Counted from the first letter of the stretch, positions 1 through 6,625 are shown. The stretch: DNA of 6,900 bases from Gammaproteobacteria bacterium (GCA_029288195.1 JARFPR010000535.1:1-6900), one strand, 5' to 3'. Numbers and translations: made by a program. The notes: generated by a model not told the origin, from the letters alone.

Positions 1-819
1 ATCAGCCCTGATATCTGGCGGCGCATGCTGCTCGATTACGATGCCCTGGGAGAAAGTTATAAATACGCCGGCCGCTTTACCAGCCACGAAATCAATATCA
101 TCGACACCAAGCTCGACCATTACATTCGCGCCAAGGCGGAAGAGCGGGATTCGATCCCACACCTGATGGTAGATCGCTTTCGTTTCGACAGCTTCGCCAG
201 CGAAAAAATCACTCGTGTCCTGCACAAAACCTATGTGCGCTATATCGATACCATGTACATGTATTTTGTCGTAACGCCGCCGGAGGCTACCGTTGAACGC
301 GGTTGGGAACGCGGCCTAATACGCGGGCGTTTCAAGGCTGTCGAAGATTTTCTTGGCCACTGTATCGAGGCCTATGCCGGAATGCCGAAGCTATTATTCA
401 AATGGCTGGCCAATGACAAGCCAAGATATTTCTTCGAGTTTCTCGACAACAGCGTCGCCAAGGGCACCTACCCGGAACTCATTGCGCGCGGCACCCAGGG
501 TGAAATGCAGATTTACCGGGTTGGTCCTCTGCTCGACATCGAACGTTACCAGCGCATCAATGTGCTCGCGACCGGTCCCGATCAGGTTGAGGCCGCGGCC
601 GAACTTTTAAAGGTAGAAAACAACCTCGGGTTTCTGCGCCAGTGTATTGCCAAATTCAAACTGATCGAGTTTGTCGACGTGGAGACAGACAATTGCTTCC
701 TGGCGATTCGTTCAGGTAGTTTCGAAATAGCCGACATCCAGCTGTTCAACCAGAACCTGGCTGATGAAACCCTGCGCGAGATTGTCGAACTGCTGGCGCC
801 CGATTTGCTGCCCGGATAA
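1..819 (+). CDS. C-terminal part of a P-loop nucleotide kinase-like protein (5' partial)
   Basis: The frame is open from the first base, so the true start lies upstream. The first ATG inside the window (position 25, codon 9) follows the conserved-looking stretch SPDIWRR and is probably internal. The 272 visible residues are soluble, with no signal peptide or membrane segment. Two stretches recall P-loop kinases. One is HLMVDRFRFD (residues 54-63), a hydrophobic strand followed by DRF, like the DR(Y/F) element of thymidylate kinase-type enzymes. The other is VTPPEATVERGWERG (about residues 90-104), which resembles the strand and arginine-rich lid of zeta toxin-like and related kinases. The Walker A loop would lie upstream, outside the window, so it cannot be checked. 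Residues after about 165 form a further region (GPLLDIERYQRINV...) that I do not recognise. The substrate is unknown. The gene ends 40 bases before the GFA-family gene on the same strand. Confidence 0.7.
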   Translation: MSPDIWRRMLLDYDALGESYKYAGRFTSHEINIIDTKLDHYIRAKAEERDSIPHLMVDRFRFDSFASEKITRVLHKTYVRYIDTMYMYFVVTPPEATVERGWERGLIRGRFKAVEDFLGHCIEAYAGMPKLLFKWLANDKPRYFFEFLDNSVAKGTYPELIARGTQGEMQIYRVGPLLDIERYQRINVLATGPDQVEAAAELLKVENNLGFLRQCIAKFKLIEFVDVETDNCFLAIRSGSFEIADIQLFNQNLADETLREIVELLAPDLLPG

Positions 820-859
820 AGCCTGGGCTAAACTCTCAGATAATCGGGAGATTAAAACC

Positions 860-1285
860 ATGAGTAAAACCACGAGCGGTAGCTGCCTGTGCCAGGCTGT
901 CACCTACCAGTTTCACGGCCCTGAATACATTTTTCAATACTGCCATTGCTCGCGCTGTCGCAAGTTCACTGGCAGCGCTTTCGCCAGCAATATCCTGGTC
1001 GACCCAAAACAATTCAAATGGCTTGGTGGCGAAGAGATGGTCGGTCGTTTTGATCATCCGGATGCCAGGCATTTTGCCACCTGCTTTTGTAAGCAATGTG
1101 GTTCTTCTTTACCCTGGCTTTCGCAAAGCGGCACCGCAATGATTATACCGGCCGGCACCCTGGACGAAGATCCAGGAATCAAACCATCGCAGAACATATT
1201 CTGGAAAGACCGGGCGCCCTGGCGTGCAGCAGTCGACGGGTTGCCGCAATACGATGAATTGCAGCCGCGCAAGGTTAAAGACTGA
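860..1285 (+). CDS. GFA/CENP-V family zinc-binding protein
   Basis: A 141-residue protein of the family named after glutathione-dependent formaldehyde-activating enzyme (Gfa). These small beta-rich folds carry two zinc sites made of cysteines. The expected ligand pattern is complete: C9-x-C11 near the N-terminus, then C28-H29-C30-x2-C33, then C75-x-C77-x2-C80, with a glycine after the last cysteine (CKQCGS). The KFTGSAF stretch after the second cluster is also typical. I chose the ATG at 860 because GGGAG lies 9 bases upstream (846-850) and the family sequence begins right there. A longer frame from 764 would overlap the preceding gene and add residues unlike the family. Most members have no proven reaction, so formaldehyde or glutathione chemistry should not be assumed. 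It sits between the kinase-like gene and the cytochrome gene, with 40- and 49-base gaps, so it may share a transcript with them. Confidence 0.9.
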   Translation: MSKTTSGSCLCQAVTYQFHGPEYIFQYCHCSRCRKFTGSAFASNILVDPKQFKWLGGEEMVGRFDHPDARHFATCFCKQCGSSLPWLSQSGTAMIIPAGTLDEDPGIKPSQNIFWKDRAPWRAAVDGLPQYDELQPRKVKD

Positions 1286-1322
1286 CGCCCGGATCAGGTA
1301 AAGGCTTGTCCAAAGTCAGGCA

Positions 1323-1328
1323 GGGGGA
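1323..1328 (+). promoter_or_regulatory. Ribosome binding site that supports a TTG start
   Basis: GGGGGA lies 6 bases upstream of TTG at 1335 but 15 bases upstream of the first in-frame ATG at 1344. The spacing favours TTG as the start of the cytochrome gene. Either start leaves a working signal peptide, so the mature protein is the same. Confidence 0.6.
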
Positions 1329-1334
1329 ATTCGA

Positions 1335-1862
1335 TTGAAAACGATGAAATTATTATGCCTGGGCGCTTTTGTATTTCTGGCCTGGGGCGTCAACGCGGCA
1401 CCACCTTTTGGGAGTGAAGAAGATGTCAGCTATGCCAGGAATCTATGGCAGACAATGATTGACGCAGGCTATGCCGGAAAAGACGGCTTGATGTCAAAGC
1501 CCTATATAGGCCAACACCCGCATGGGGCTATTCTGGATACCATCGCGGGAAAGATTGTCATAGACGGAAAACTGCATGACATTATCGTCAAGCGCAACTA
1601 TGGTGGTGAGGGTGTCAGTATCGTCAACGTCTCCAATCAACCGGCAAAGTACCTGCAAGCTATTACCGTGATGTTGAAGCGTCCCGGTTACGACCCTGAA
1701 ACCAGGGACTGGTTCTGGATCAGGTACAAATCGGACGGTAGCATCGACATCAATGCAGAAGGTACCCCGCTTGCTGGCAAGGTGGCCAAGGGTGAAGCAG
1801 AGGGCTGCATCGCCTGTCACACCGCCGCACCTGGCGACGACATGGTGTTTCTGCGCGACTAG
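1335..1862 (+). CDS. Exported cytochrome P460-like monohaem protein
   Basis: A 175-residue protein that begins with a Sec signal peptide: Lys residues, a hydrophobic stretch (about 6-18) and a likely cut after VNA, near residue 21. The only haem c site is CIACH (158-162, coded at 1806-1820), close to the C-terminus. It is followed by GDDMVF, as in the cytochrome P460 family, where the CxxCH is followed by a short D-x-VF stretch. The segments RPGYDPETRDWFWIRY (116-131) and IIVKRNYG (83-90) also fit the family. In Nitrosomonas cytochrome P460 a lysine is cross-linked to the haem and the enzyme oxidises hydroxylamine. Lys86 here is in a similar VK context and is the candidate equivalent. The protein should be periplasmic. 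Its substrate is not shown by the sequence; hydroxylamine, nitric oxide or a simple redox or sensing role are all possible. It starts with TTG and ends 25 bases from the end of polB, which is convergent. Confidence 0.85.
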   Translation: MKTMKLLCLGAFVFLAWGVNAAPPFGSEEDVSYARNLWQTMIDAGYAGKDGLMSKPYIGQHPHGAILDTIAGKIVIDGKLHDIIVKRNYGGEGVSIVNVSNQPAKYLQAITVMLKRPGYDPETRDWFWIRYKSDGSIDINAEGTPLAGKVAKGEAEGCIACHTAAPGDDMVFLRD

Positions 1863-1887
1863 CGGATTGCCGCAGGGGAAGCATTTT

Positions 1888-4242
1888 CTAAAACAGCTTC
1901 TGCTGTTGGCGGGTAATTTCATCCATTGAAGAGCCAATCGCGTTGAGAATGGTGTCTGCGATCGGTGTCAGTTGTTTCTCAACGATGTGCTCATAGTCGA
2001 GCTTTGCATTCTGACATTCCAGGGTTTGTGCGCCGGCAACGGTAATCACGTACTCAATCCAGCTTCGGTTGCGATAGCGTGAAGGTTTTTGGTTCTGCTT
2101 GAACTCGGCCTCGGCCTTGATTGCCGCCTGCGCATGCGGTGGAATATTTTTCTGGTACTCGGCAAGTTTCTTATGCAGCCGCTTACGATAAACCAATTGC
2201 TGATCGAACCTGCCATCATAAAGATCGGCCACCGTCTGTCGGATATAATCAGCATACTCTTCGCCATCAAAGATCAGCTGATAAAGTGTTTGCTGAAATT
2301 CGCGGGCCAGCTCGGTCCAGTCGGTGCGCACTGTTTCAAGACCCTTGTAAACAATATCACGCTTGCCGTGCTCATCGTCGATAAGACCGGCATAACGTTT
2401 CTTGCTACCCTGCTCCGAGCCACGCATGGTCGGCATGAAGAACTGCCTGAAATGGGTTTCAAACTCCATTTCCAGGCATGATTCGATACCGTACTCCTGC
2501 TGCAGGTGATCGCGCCAGTATCGATTAATTGTAGCCACCAGGTGGTTGCCGATATCGGCCGCGGTGCGATTGTCTCGCGAGCCGTTTAAGGAAACAAATA
2601 CCGAATCGGTATCGCCGTAGATTACCTCGTAACCCTCTGCCTCGATGAGTTTGACCGTCTGGATAATGATGTCGTGACCACGCTTGGTGATTGAACTGGT
2701 CAGACGGGAATCGTGTAGACGACAGCCAGAAGTGCCCAGCACGCCGTAAAAAGAATTCATAATAATCTTGATTGCCTGTGATAAGGCTGCGTTACCGTCG
2801 CGCTTGGCTTCGTCACGTGCCGCCCAGAGGTTTTCAATGATCTGCGGCAAAATATGCTCGTACTTGTGAAAACTCGCCCCGTCATATCCCGCAACGACAT
2901 CTTGCGGATCAGCCCGTTTCGCAGCCACCCGCGCGTAGGGATCGACACGGAAAGTCCGGATAATACTCGGGTACAGACTTTTATAATCGAGCACCAGTAC
3001 TGAATCCTGTAACCCCGGGGTCGAATCCATGACGTATCCTCCCGGCGCGCTCAACTCGCCCTGGTAGTCACCGATGTTCGGCGCTATGTATCCCTTGCGG
3101 TGCAGTCGCGGCAGGTAGAGATTATCGAATGCCGCGACTGAGCCACCCGCGCGATCCATCTCCAGGCCGGTAAGCCTGGCACGTTCGATGGAAAACCCGA
3201 CCAGCTCGGTTTTTTCAAAAATATCCCACACCAGTTGGCAATCTTCGAGGTTATAGGTTGCCAGGGATTCTTTCTCCTGCTCGAATTGTCGCCTGATTTC
3301 CTTTGCCTTATAAAGAGGGTCAGAATGCGTTTTATGGTGAATTAATTTACCTCTACCCAGCAACTCCCGGGCGACCGATTCCAGCGCAAAGCTGGCGAAA
3401 TTATAGGTGGCGGAGCGCAGCGTATCGATGCCGTCAAGCACCACCCTTCCCGGGATCAGCACAAAGTAGTGATTGCGATCGGCCTGAGATTGCCGCCACA
3501 CAGGCTGCTCAGCGCCGCGGCCGATGCTGAGCGGCATCCCGAGCGCCTGTGATTTTTTCTGCAACAGCCGGAGATCAAAATTGATCACATTCCAGCCGAT
3601 CAGGATATCAGGATCGATGCGCTCGACCCACTCGATCCACCGCTGCAACAGCGCGGTCTCATCTTTGACATACTCGATAAAGTCGTTATCCACTCCGTCA
3701 CCAATCATCAGGACCCGGTTGGTCCTGGCAGTCACGAACGCAATCGAAAACAACGCATCAGTTTCGTAATCGGATTCGATGTCGAGTGACATGATCTCGA
3801 AACTCGGCGTGTAATTACCGGGCTGTAAACGAACGTTTTGCAAGCCCCCTTTGCTGTAGTCCGCATCGATATCGACCGAGGCTGTAATGAAGCGCTCACA
3901 CAGGAACCGTTCACTGGGGCGAATATCAGCTTCATAGCAGGCGATACCGTTTTGTATCAGCTTGTCTCGCGAACGATAAAGCTGCTGCTGCGAGGTAAAG
4001 TAAACCCCGCTGACCGCTTGTTCATCAAAGGTTTTCAGCTGCAGCGGTTTAATCGAAACACCGCGAACCTTGCCGATCAGGGAGTCTGCGGTTTGTACGT
4101 CGGCCTGCCGAATAAAAAACAGGGCTTGCTGTCGATGGATCGAGACCATCGACGGACCTTGTGCGGTGGTCAGCCAGAAATCCAGGCGCACACCGTCCTG
4201 CTCATCAGACCATTGGCGTGTCAATAAAAAGGCAGGAGTCAA
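1888..4242 (-). CDS. polB: DNA polymerase II (family B, with 3'-5' exonuclease)
   Basis: A 784-residue replicative-fold polymerase, practically the length of E. coli Pol II (783) and similar from the first residues (FLLTRQW). The proofreading exonuclease motifs are intact: D154-I-E156 (Exo I), N221-F-D223 (Exo II) and Y330-x3-D334 (Exo III). The polymerase motifs are intact: DYKSLYPSII (419-428, motif A with D419), K492-x3-NSFYG (motif B), YGDTDS (542-547, motif C with both aspartates) and KKRY (614-617). The C-terminus ends RQQQKLF, resembling the terminal sliding-clamp-binding motif of E. coli Pol II. Pol II restarts blocked forks and copies past some lesions, with proofreading. The start is TTG at 4242: an in-frame TAA lies just upstream with no ATG in between, GGAAG lies 7 bases before the TTG, and homology begins there. 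E. coli polB is SOS-controlled, but I see no LexA box (CTGT-N8-ACAG) upstream here. It diverges from the relic and aminotransferase genes. Confidence 0.97.
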   Translation of the reverse strand: MTPAFLLTRQWSDEQDGVRLDFWLTTAQGPSMVSIHRQQALFFIRQADVQTADSLIGKVRGVSIKPLQLKTFDEQAVSGVYFTSQQQLYRSRDKLIQNGIACYEADIRPSERFLCERFITASVDIDADYSKGGLQNVRLQPGNYTPSFEIMSLDIESDYETDALFSIAFVTARTNRVLMIGDGVDNDFIEYVKDETALLQRWIEWVERIDPDILIGWNVINFDLRLLQKKSQALGMPLSIGRGAEQPVWRQSQADRNHYFVLIPGRVVLDGIDTLRSATYNFASFALESVARELLGRGKLIHHKTHSDPLYKAKEIRRQFEQEKESLATYNLEDCQLVWDIFEKTELVGFSIERARLTGLEMDRAGGSVAAFDNLYLPRLHRKGYIAPNIGDYQGELSAPGGYVMDSTPGLQDSVLVLDYKSLYPSIIRTFRVDPYARVAAKRADPQDVVAGYDGASFHKYEHILPQIIENLWAARDEAKRDGNAALSQAIKIIMNSFYGVLGTSGCRLHDSRLTSSITKRGHDIIIQTVKLIEAEGYEVIYGDTDSVFVSLNGSRDNRTAADIGNHLVATINRYWRDHLQQEYGIESCLEMEFETHFRQFFMPTMRGSEQGSKKRYAGLIDDEHGKRDIVYKGLETVRTDWTELAREFQQTLYQLIFDGEEYADYIRQTVADLYDGRFDQQLVYRKRLHKKLAEYQKNIPPHAQAAIKAEAEFKQNQKPSRYRNRSWIEYVITVAGAQTLECQNAKLDYEHIVEKQLTPIADTILNAIGSSMDEITRQQQKLF

Positions 4243-4249
4243 CGAGTCG

Positions 4250-4254
4250 CTTCC
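4250..4254 (-). promoter_or_regulatory. Ribosome binding site of polB
   Basis: Read on the - strand this is GGAAG, 7 bases before the TTG at 4242-4240. It matters because it supports the TTG start; the in-frame TAA just upstream leaves no ATG alternative. Confidence 0.5.
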
Positions 4255-4263
4255 GAAAAAAGG

Positions 4264-4291
4264 TTAACTTTAACGCACATTACATTATTAT
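4264..4291 (+). promoter_or_regulatory. Candidate sigma-70 promoter for the relic and aminotransferase genes
   Basis: TTAACT (4264-4269) and TATTAT (4286-4291) are 16 bases apart and match the -35 and -10 consensus at four and five of six bases. The -10 is about 40 bases ahead of the relic's start codon. It overlaps the candidate polB promoter on the other strand, so the two directions could compete. The region is AT-rich, so chance matches are possible. Confidence 0.3.
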
Positions 4292-4308
4292 CGCGGGTTC
4301 CCGTGCAA
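4279..4308 (-). promoter_or_regulatory. Candidate sigma-70 promoter for polB
   Basis: On the - strand, TTGCAC (4308-4303) is followed after 18 bases by TGTAAT (4284-4279). The -10 box matches consensus at five of six bases, while the -35 matches only in its first three. It lies about 40 bases upstream of the TTG start. This is judged by eye only. The -35 box overlaps a 12-base palindrome at 4304-4315. Confidence 0.3.
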
Positions 4309-4315
4309 GCTTGCA
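4304..4315. repeat. 12-base perfect palindrome in the divergent control region
   Basis: TGCAAGCTTGCA is a perfect palindrome. Just before it lies CGGG-TT-CCCG (4294-4303), and further left GTTAA-CT-TTAAC (4263-4274). All three lie between the divergent start codons and touch the candidate promoters, so one or more could be an operator. No matching regulator gene is visible in the window. Confidence 0.4.
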
Positions 4316-4323
4316 TCATCTTT

Positions 4324-4328
4324 GGAGA
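4324..4328 (+). promoter_or_regulatory. Ribosome binding site of the desulfhydrase relic
   Basis: GGAGA lies 5 bases before the ATG at 4334. It is clearly stronger than anything in front of the aminotransferase ATG at 4447, which suggests that translation initiates efficiently on the relic frame. Confidence 0.6.
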
Positions 4329-4333
4329 CCACC

Positions 4334-4432
4334 ATGCATCTTTCCCGCTTCCCGAGACTGCATTTTGCTCATTTACCGACCCCGCTCGAACCGTTATTTG
4401 CCTATCCGAGAATTTTTGAACTACCCGAATAG
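4334..4432 (+). pseudogene. dcyD: Internally deleted D-cysteine desulfhydrase relic (32 codons)
   Basis: This short frame has a good ribosome binding site and its own TAG stop. Residues 1-20 contain RFPRLHFAHLPTPLEP, the characteristic N-terminus of PLP-dependent D-cysteine desulfhydrase and the related ACC deaminase group; E. coli DcyD has RFPRLEFIGAPTPLEY near its start. Residues 21-32, LFAYPRIFELPE, match the other end of the same family, where the protein finishes with HTGGxPALFAY plus a short tail. The two ends are thus joined in frame at about codon 20-21 (4391-4396), and roughly 290-300 residues are missing, including the PLP lysine and the whole catalytic core. The product cannot be an active enzyme. 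The intact enzyme would break D-cysteine into pyruvate, sulfide and ammonia. The frame may now act as a translated leader, since its stop is 14 bases before the next start codon. The assignment rests on two short matches that I recall from the family, not on a search. An assembly error is an alternative. Confidence 0.65.
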
Positions 4433-4446
4433 AGTTAATACCTCGA

Positions 4447-5646
4447 ATGACAAAAACCGTCTTCTCCAAGCCTTTTACCCAGCAGGAGGCTATTCCCGAT
4501 GCAGGCATCGAACATGCGATAAAGGTTTTGCGCAGTGGCAGGCTGCATCGATACAACACACTCGAAGGTGAAATTTCCGAAGCGGCGCTACTTGAACAGG
4601 AGTATGCCGCCTACATGGGCCAACGCTACTGCCTTGCCTGTACTTCGGGAGGCTACTCACTGCATATCGCTTTAAAAGCGGCTGGCATTCAGCCCGGTGA
4701 CGCGGTACTCAGTAACGCGTTCACGCTCGCCCCGGTGCCCGGTGCTATCGATAATGCGGGTGGCAAACCGGTGTTGGTCGAAATTGATAACAACTATTGT
4801 GTCGACCTGGCGCATCTTGAAACCATGATGCTGCAGTCAAAGGCGCGTTTTTTCATGATCTCTCACATGCGCGGGCACATCGCAGATATGATCGCGGTAA
4901 GCGCCCTTTGTAAAAAACATGGGGTGACGCTGATCGAAGATTGCGCGCATACCATGGGCGCGAGCTGGGACGGAAAAAAATCGGGCAGTTTTGGCAAGAT
5001 TGCCTGCTTCAGCACCCAAACTTACAAACATCTCAATTCGGGTGAAGGCGGGTTGCTGACTACCGATGACGACGAAATCATCGCACGGGCCACTATCTAT
5101 TCGGGTTCCTACATGCTGTTTGAGCGCCATGGCACTGTCCCCGAAGCCGATGTTTTTTCCGATATCAAGCTCGATACTCCGAATTACAGTGGCCGCATGG
5201 ATAACCTGCGTGCGGCGATCCTGCGCGCCCAGTTACCCGGCCTTGATCAAAATTGCGCGCGTTGGAATGAGCGCTATCGCGCATTAGAAAGTCGACTGGC
5301 ACAAAATTCGCGGATTCTGCTACCCCAAAGACCTGAGCAGGAATCTTATGTTGGCAGTTCGCTCCAGTTTCGCGTCGCAGATTTTGACCAACAACAGGTG
5401 TCAGCATTCGTCGACAATTGCGCGACCCGCGGCGTAGAACTCAAGTGGTTCGGAGGTGCCGAACCGCATGGTTTTACCAGTCGCTACGATAGCTGGCGTT
5501 ATACCGGTAATACCCAGCAGTTACCTCAAACACTGGAAATCCTGGCGACCACTTTCGACCTGCGTATTCCGCTAACGTTTTCGATTGAAGACATGGGAAT
5601 TATCGGCAGTATCATCGACGAAGAAGCCACGGAAATCCTCGGCTAA
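4447..5646 (+). CDS. DegT/DnrJ/EryC1/StrS-family PLP-dependent aminotransferase
   Basis: A 399-residue fold-type I PLP enzyme of the family that adds amino groups to keto-sugars (also called the AHBA synthase family). The visible signature runs in order: the cofactor phosphate-binding segment CTSGGYSLHIAL (65-76), EDCAH (164-168) whose Asp165 contacts the pyridine nitrogen and His168 is usual for the family, and CFSTQTYKHLNSGEGG (187-202) with Lys194 as the expected Schiff-base lysine. The C-terminal domain is complete. The ATG at 4447 is the only good start after an in-frame stop at 4417, but its ribosome binding site is weak (AGAG 12 bases away). It may depend on translation of the relic that ends 14 bases earlier. 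No sugar-nucleotide, glycosyltransferase or antibiotic genes are nearby, so the substrate cannot be inferred from context. Members of this family often act on dTDP- or UDP-keto-sugars, but others act on cyclitols or unknown ketones. Confidence 0.92.
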   Translation: MTKTVFSKPFTQQEAIPDAGIEHAIKVLRSGRLHRYNTLEGEISEAALLEQEYAAYMGQRYCLACTSGGYSLHIALKAAGIQPGDAVLSNAFTLAPVPGAIDNAGGKPVLVEIDNNYCVDLAHLETMMLQSKARFFMISHMRGHIADMIAVSALCKKHGVTLIEDCAHTMGASWDGKKSGSFGKIACFSTQTYKHLNSGEGGLLTTDDDEIIARATIYSGSYMLFERHGTVPEADVFSDIKLDTPNYSGRMDNLRAAILRAQLPGLDQNCARWNERYRALESRLAQNSRILLPQRPEQESYVGSSLQFRVADFDQQQVSAFVDNCATRGVELKWFGGAEPHGFTSRYDSWRYTGNTQQLPQTLEILATTFDLRIPLTFSIEDMGIIGSIIDEEATEILG

Positions 5647-5740
5647 ATGCCTTGCTCACAAGAAAGCGGCGGTCCGACGTATCGGAATCTTGCTGCGCGG
5701 CACCCTTGTAAAATCCCGGAGAAATGAAAATTTAGCCGTG

Positions 5741-6571
5741 CTACTGGGATTGTTGCTGCAGCTGCATCATTTCCTTCATCTTCTCCAATTGTTGTTGCAT
5801 TTCTTCCGTCATCTCCCCGCCTCCCTGCTGTATCTGCTTCATCAACTCACCCATATCCGGCATATTTTCCATCATTTGCTGGGTTTCTTGCGTCGCCTGG
5901 TTCATCTTGTCGCTCATATCGACAACCTCCATGCCAGAAGGGAGTGCATAGTGATTGGCGGCAAACTTCTTTTTCGTATCGACCGCTATCACTTCCGATT
6001 GCAGGTTGCCGTTCTTGTCGAGCACTCGCATCGGCGCCCCACTCGATTCGATCATATCGACCATTTGCAGGTTAGCTTGCTCACATACCGACATAGTACG
6101 GCTCGTACCTCTCGACATGTTGCGTGAAAATTGCTGCATGCTGCGCATCGAATCGAAAATAGCTCGAACCTCATTATTTTTTAGCAGCTTGCTCGAGGCG
6201 TAAATAGTGCCGCATTTTTTTCCATTCGCGATCATTTCTAATTTACGTGTTGAATAACCGGCAATCTTTTGTCCGCCACCTTTATCCTTCAGGCTTATGC
6301 TAATTTTCGAATCGTTAACGCTAACACCTCCCTTGCCGATACTGGTTCTCATTATTTCGCCACGCTTGGTATCGACCATATAAAAATCGTCACCTGCATA
6401 ATCGATGATGACATATCCCGGCATTTGCTTATCTTCGATGCGTGCCCTCTTACCATCACTGCTAAACATGCTGGTATGCCCCTTTTCGCCCTTTACCGTA
6501 ATCTGCACGTCGGCCAGTGCGGTGCCGGATGCTAAAAAAAATGAAAAACAGATGATTAAGAATTTCTTCAT
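5741..6571 (-). CDS. Exported protein of unknown function with Met/Gln-rich tail
   Basis: A 276-residue protein that I cannot assign to a characterised family. It starts with a clear Sec signal peptide (MKKFLIICFSFFLASGTALA, cut after residue 20), and AAGGGG lies 7 bases before the ATG, so the start is firm. The mature part looks like a soluble beta-rich domain: GEKGHTSMFSSDGKRARIED followed by YVIIDYAGDDFYMVDTKRGEIM (about 28-74). This pattern, a readout of a stored or bound state ending in an M/I-rich strand, recalls DUF4412-type exported proteins, but this is only a resemblance. Two cysteines (C120 and C153) could form a disulfide. From residue 211 to the end the protein is strongly biased: 13 Met and 15 Gln in 66 residues, probably a flexible or helical amphipathic tail. 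It faces the aminotransferase gene convergently and is divergent from the FAD oxidoreductase, 54 bases apart. Confidence 0.85.
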   Translation of the reverse strand: MKKFLIICFSFFLASGTALADVQITVKGEKGHTSMFSSDGKRARIEDKQMPGYVIIDYAGDDFYMVDTKRGEIMRTSIGKGGVSVNDSKISISLKDKGGGQKIAGYSTRKLEMIANGKKCGTIYASSKLLKNNEVRAIFDSMRSMQQFSRNMSRGTSRTMSVCEQANLQMVDMIESSGAPMRVLDKNGNLQSEVIAVDTKKKFAANHYALPSGMEVVDMSDKMNQATQETQQMMENMPDMGELMKQIQQGGGEMTEEMQQQLEKMKEMMQLQQQSQ

Positions 6572-6625
6572 GACCGGGCCCCTTACCTATTTCACTGATA
6601 TTAATTCCATGATACTACTTACACC

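Noticed and set aside
764..859. N-terminal extension of the GFA-family protein back to ATG 764
   Set aside because: It would overlap the end of the upstream gene by 56 bases, adds residues unlike the family, and the ATG at 860 has a proper ribosome binding site.
1862..1873. GCGG-ATTG-CCGC hairpin between the cytochrome gene and polB
   Set aside because: A 4-base-pair stem without a clear T tract is expected by chance; the convergent gap is just 25 bases.
2089..2481. 130-codon frame on the + strand opposite polB
   Set aside because: It lies wholly antisense to strongly conserved polymerase sequence, and its translation resembles no family I know; it is a by-product of polB codon use.
5673..5686. 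TCCGA-CGTA-TCGGA hairpin between the convergent aminotransferase and exported-protein genes, a possible terminator
   Set aside because: The stem is only 5 base pairs and no T run follows on either strand, so a terminator cannot be supported.
5585..6127. 180-codon + strand frame rich in Leu and His across the end of the exported-protein gene
   Set aside because: The Leu/His bias is the mirror of the Met/Gln-rich tail coded on the - strand, which has a signal peptide and ribosome binding site; the + frame also overlaps the aminotransferase end.
6572..6625. Divergent promoters between the exported-protein gene and the FAD oxidoreductase
   Set aside because: Promoters must exist nearby, but I found no pair of boxes with acceptable spacing on either strand, so I assign none.
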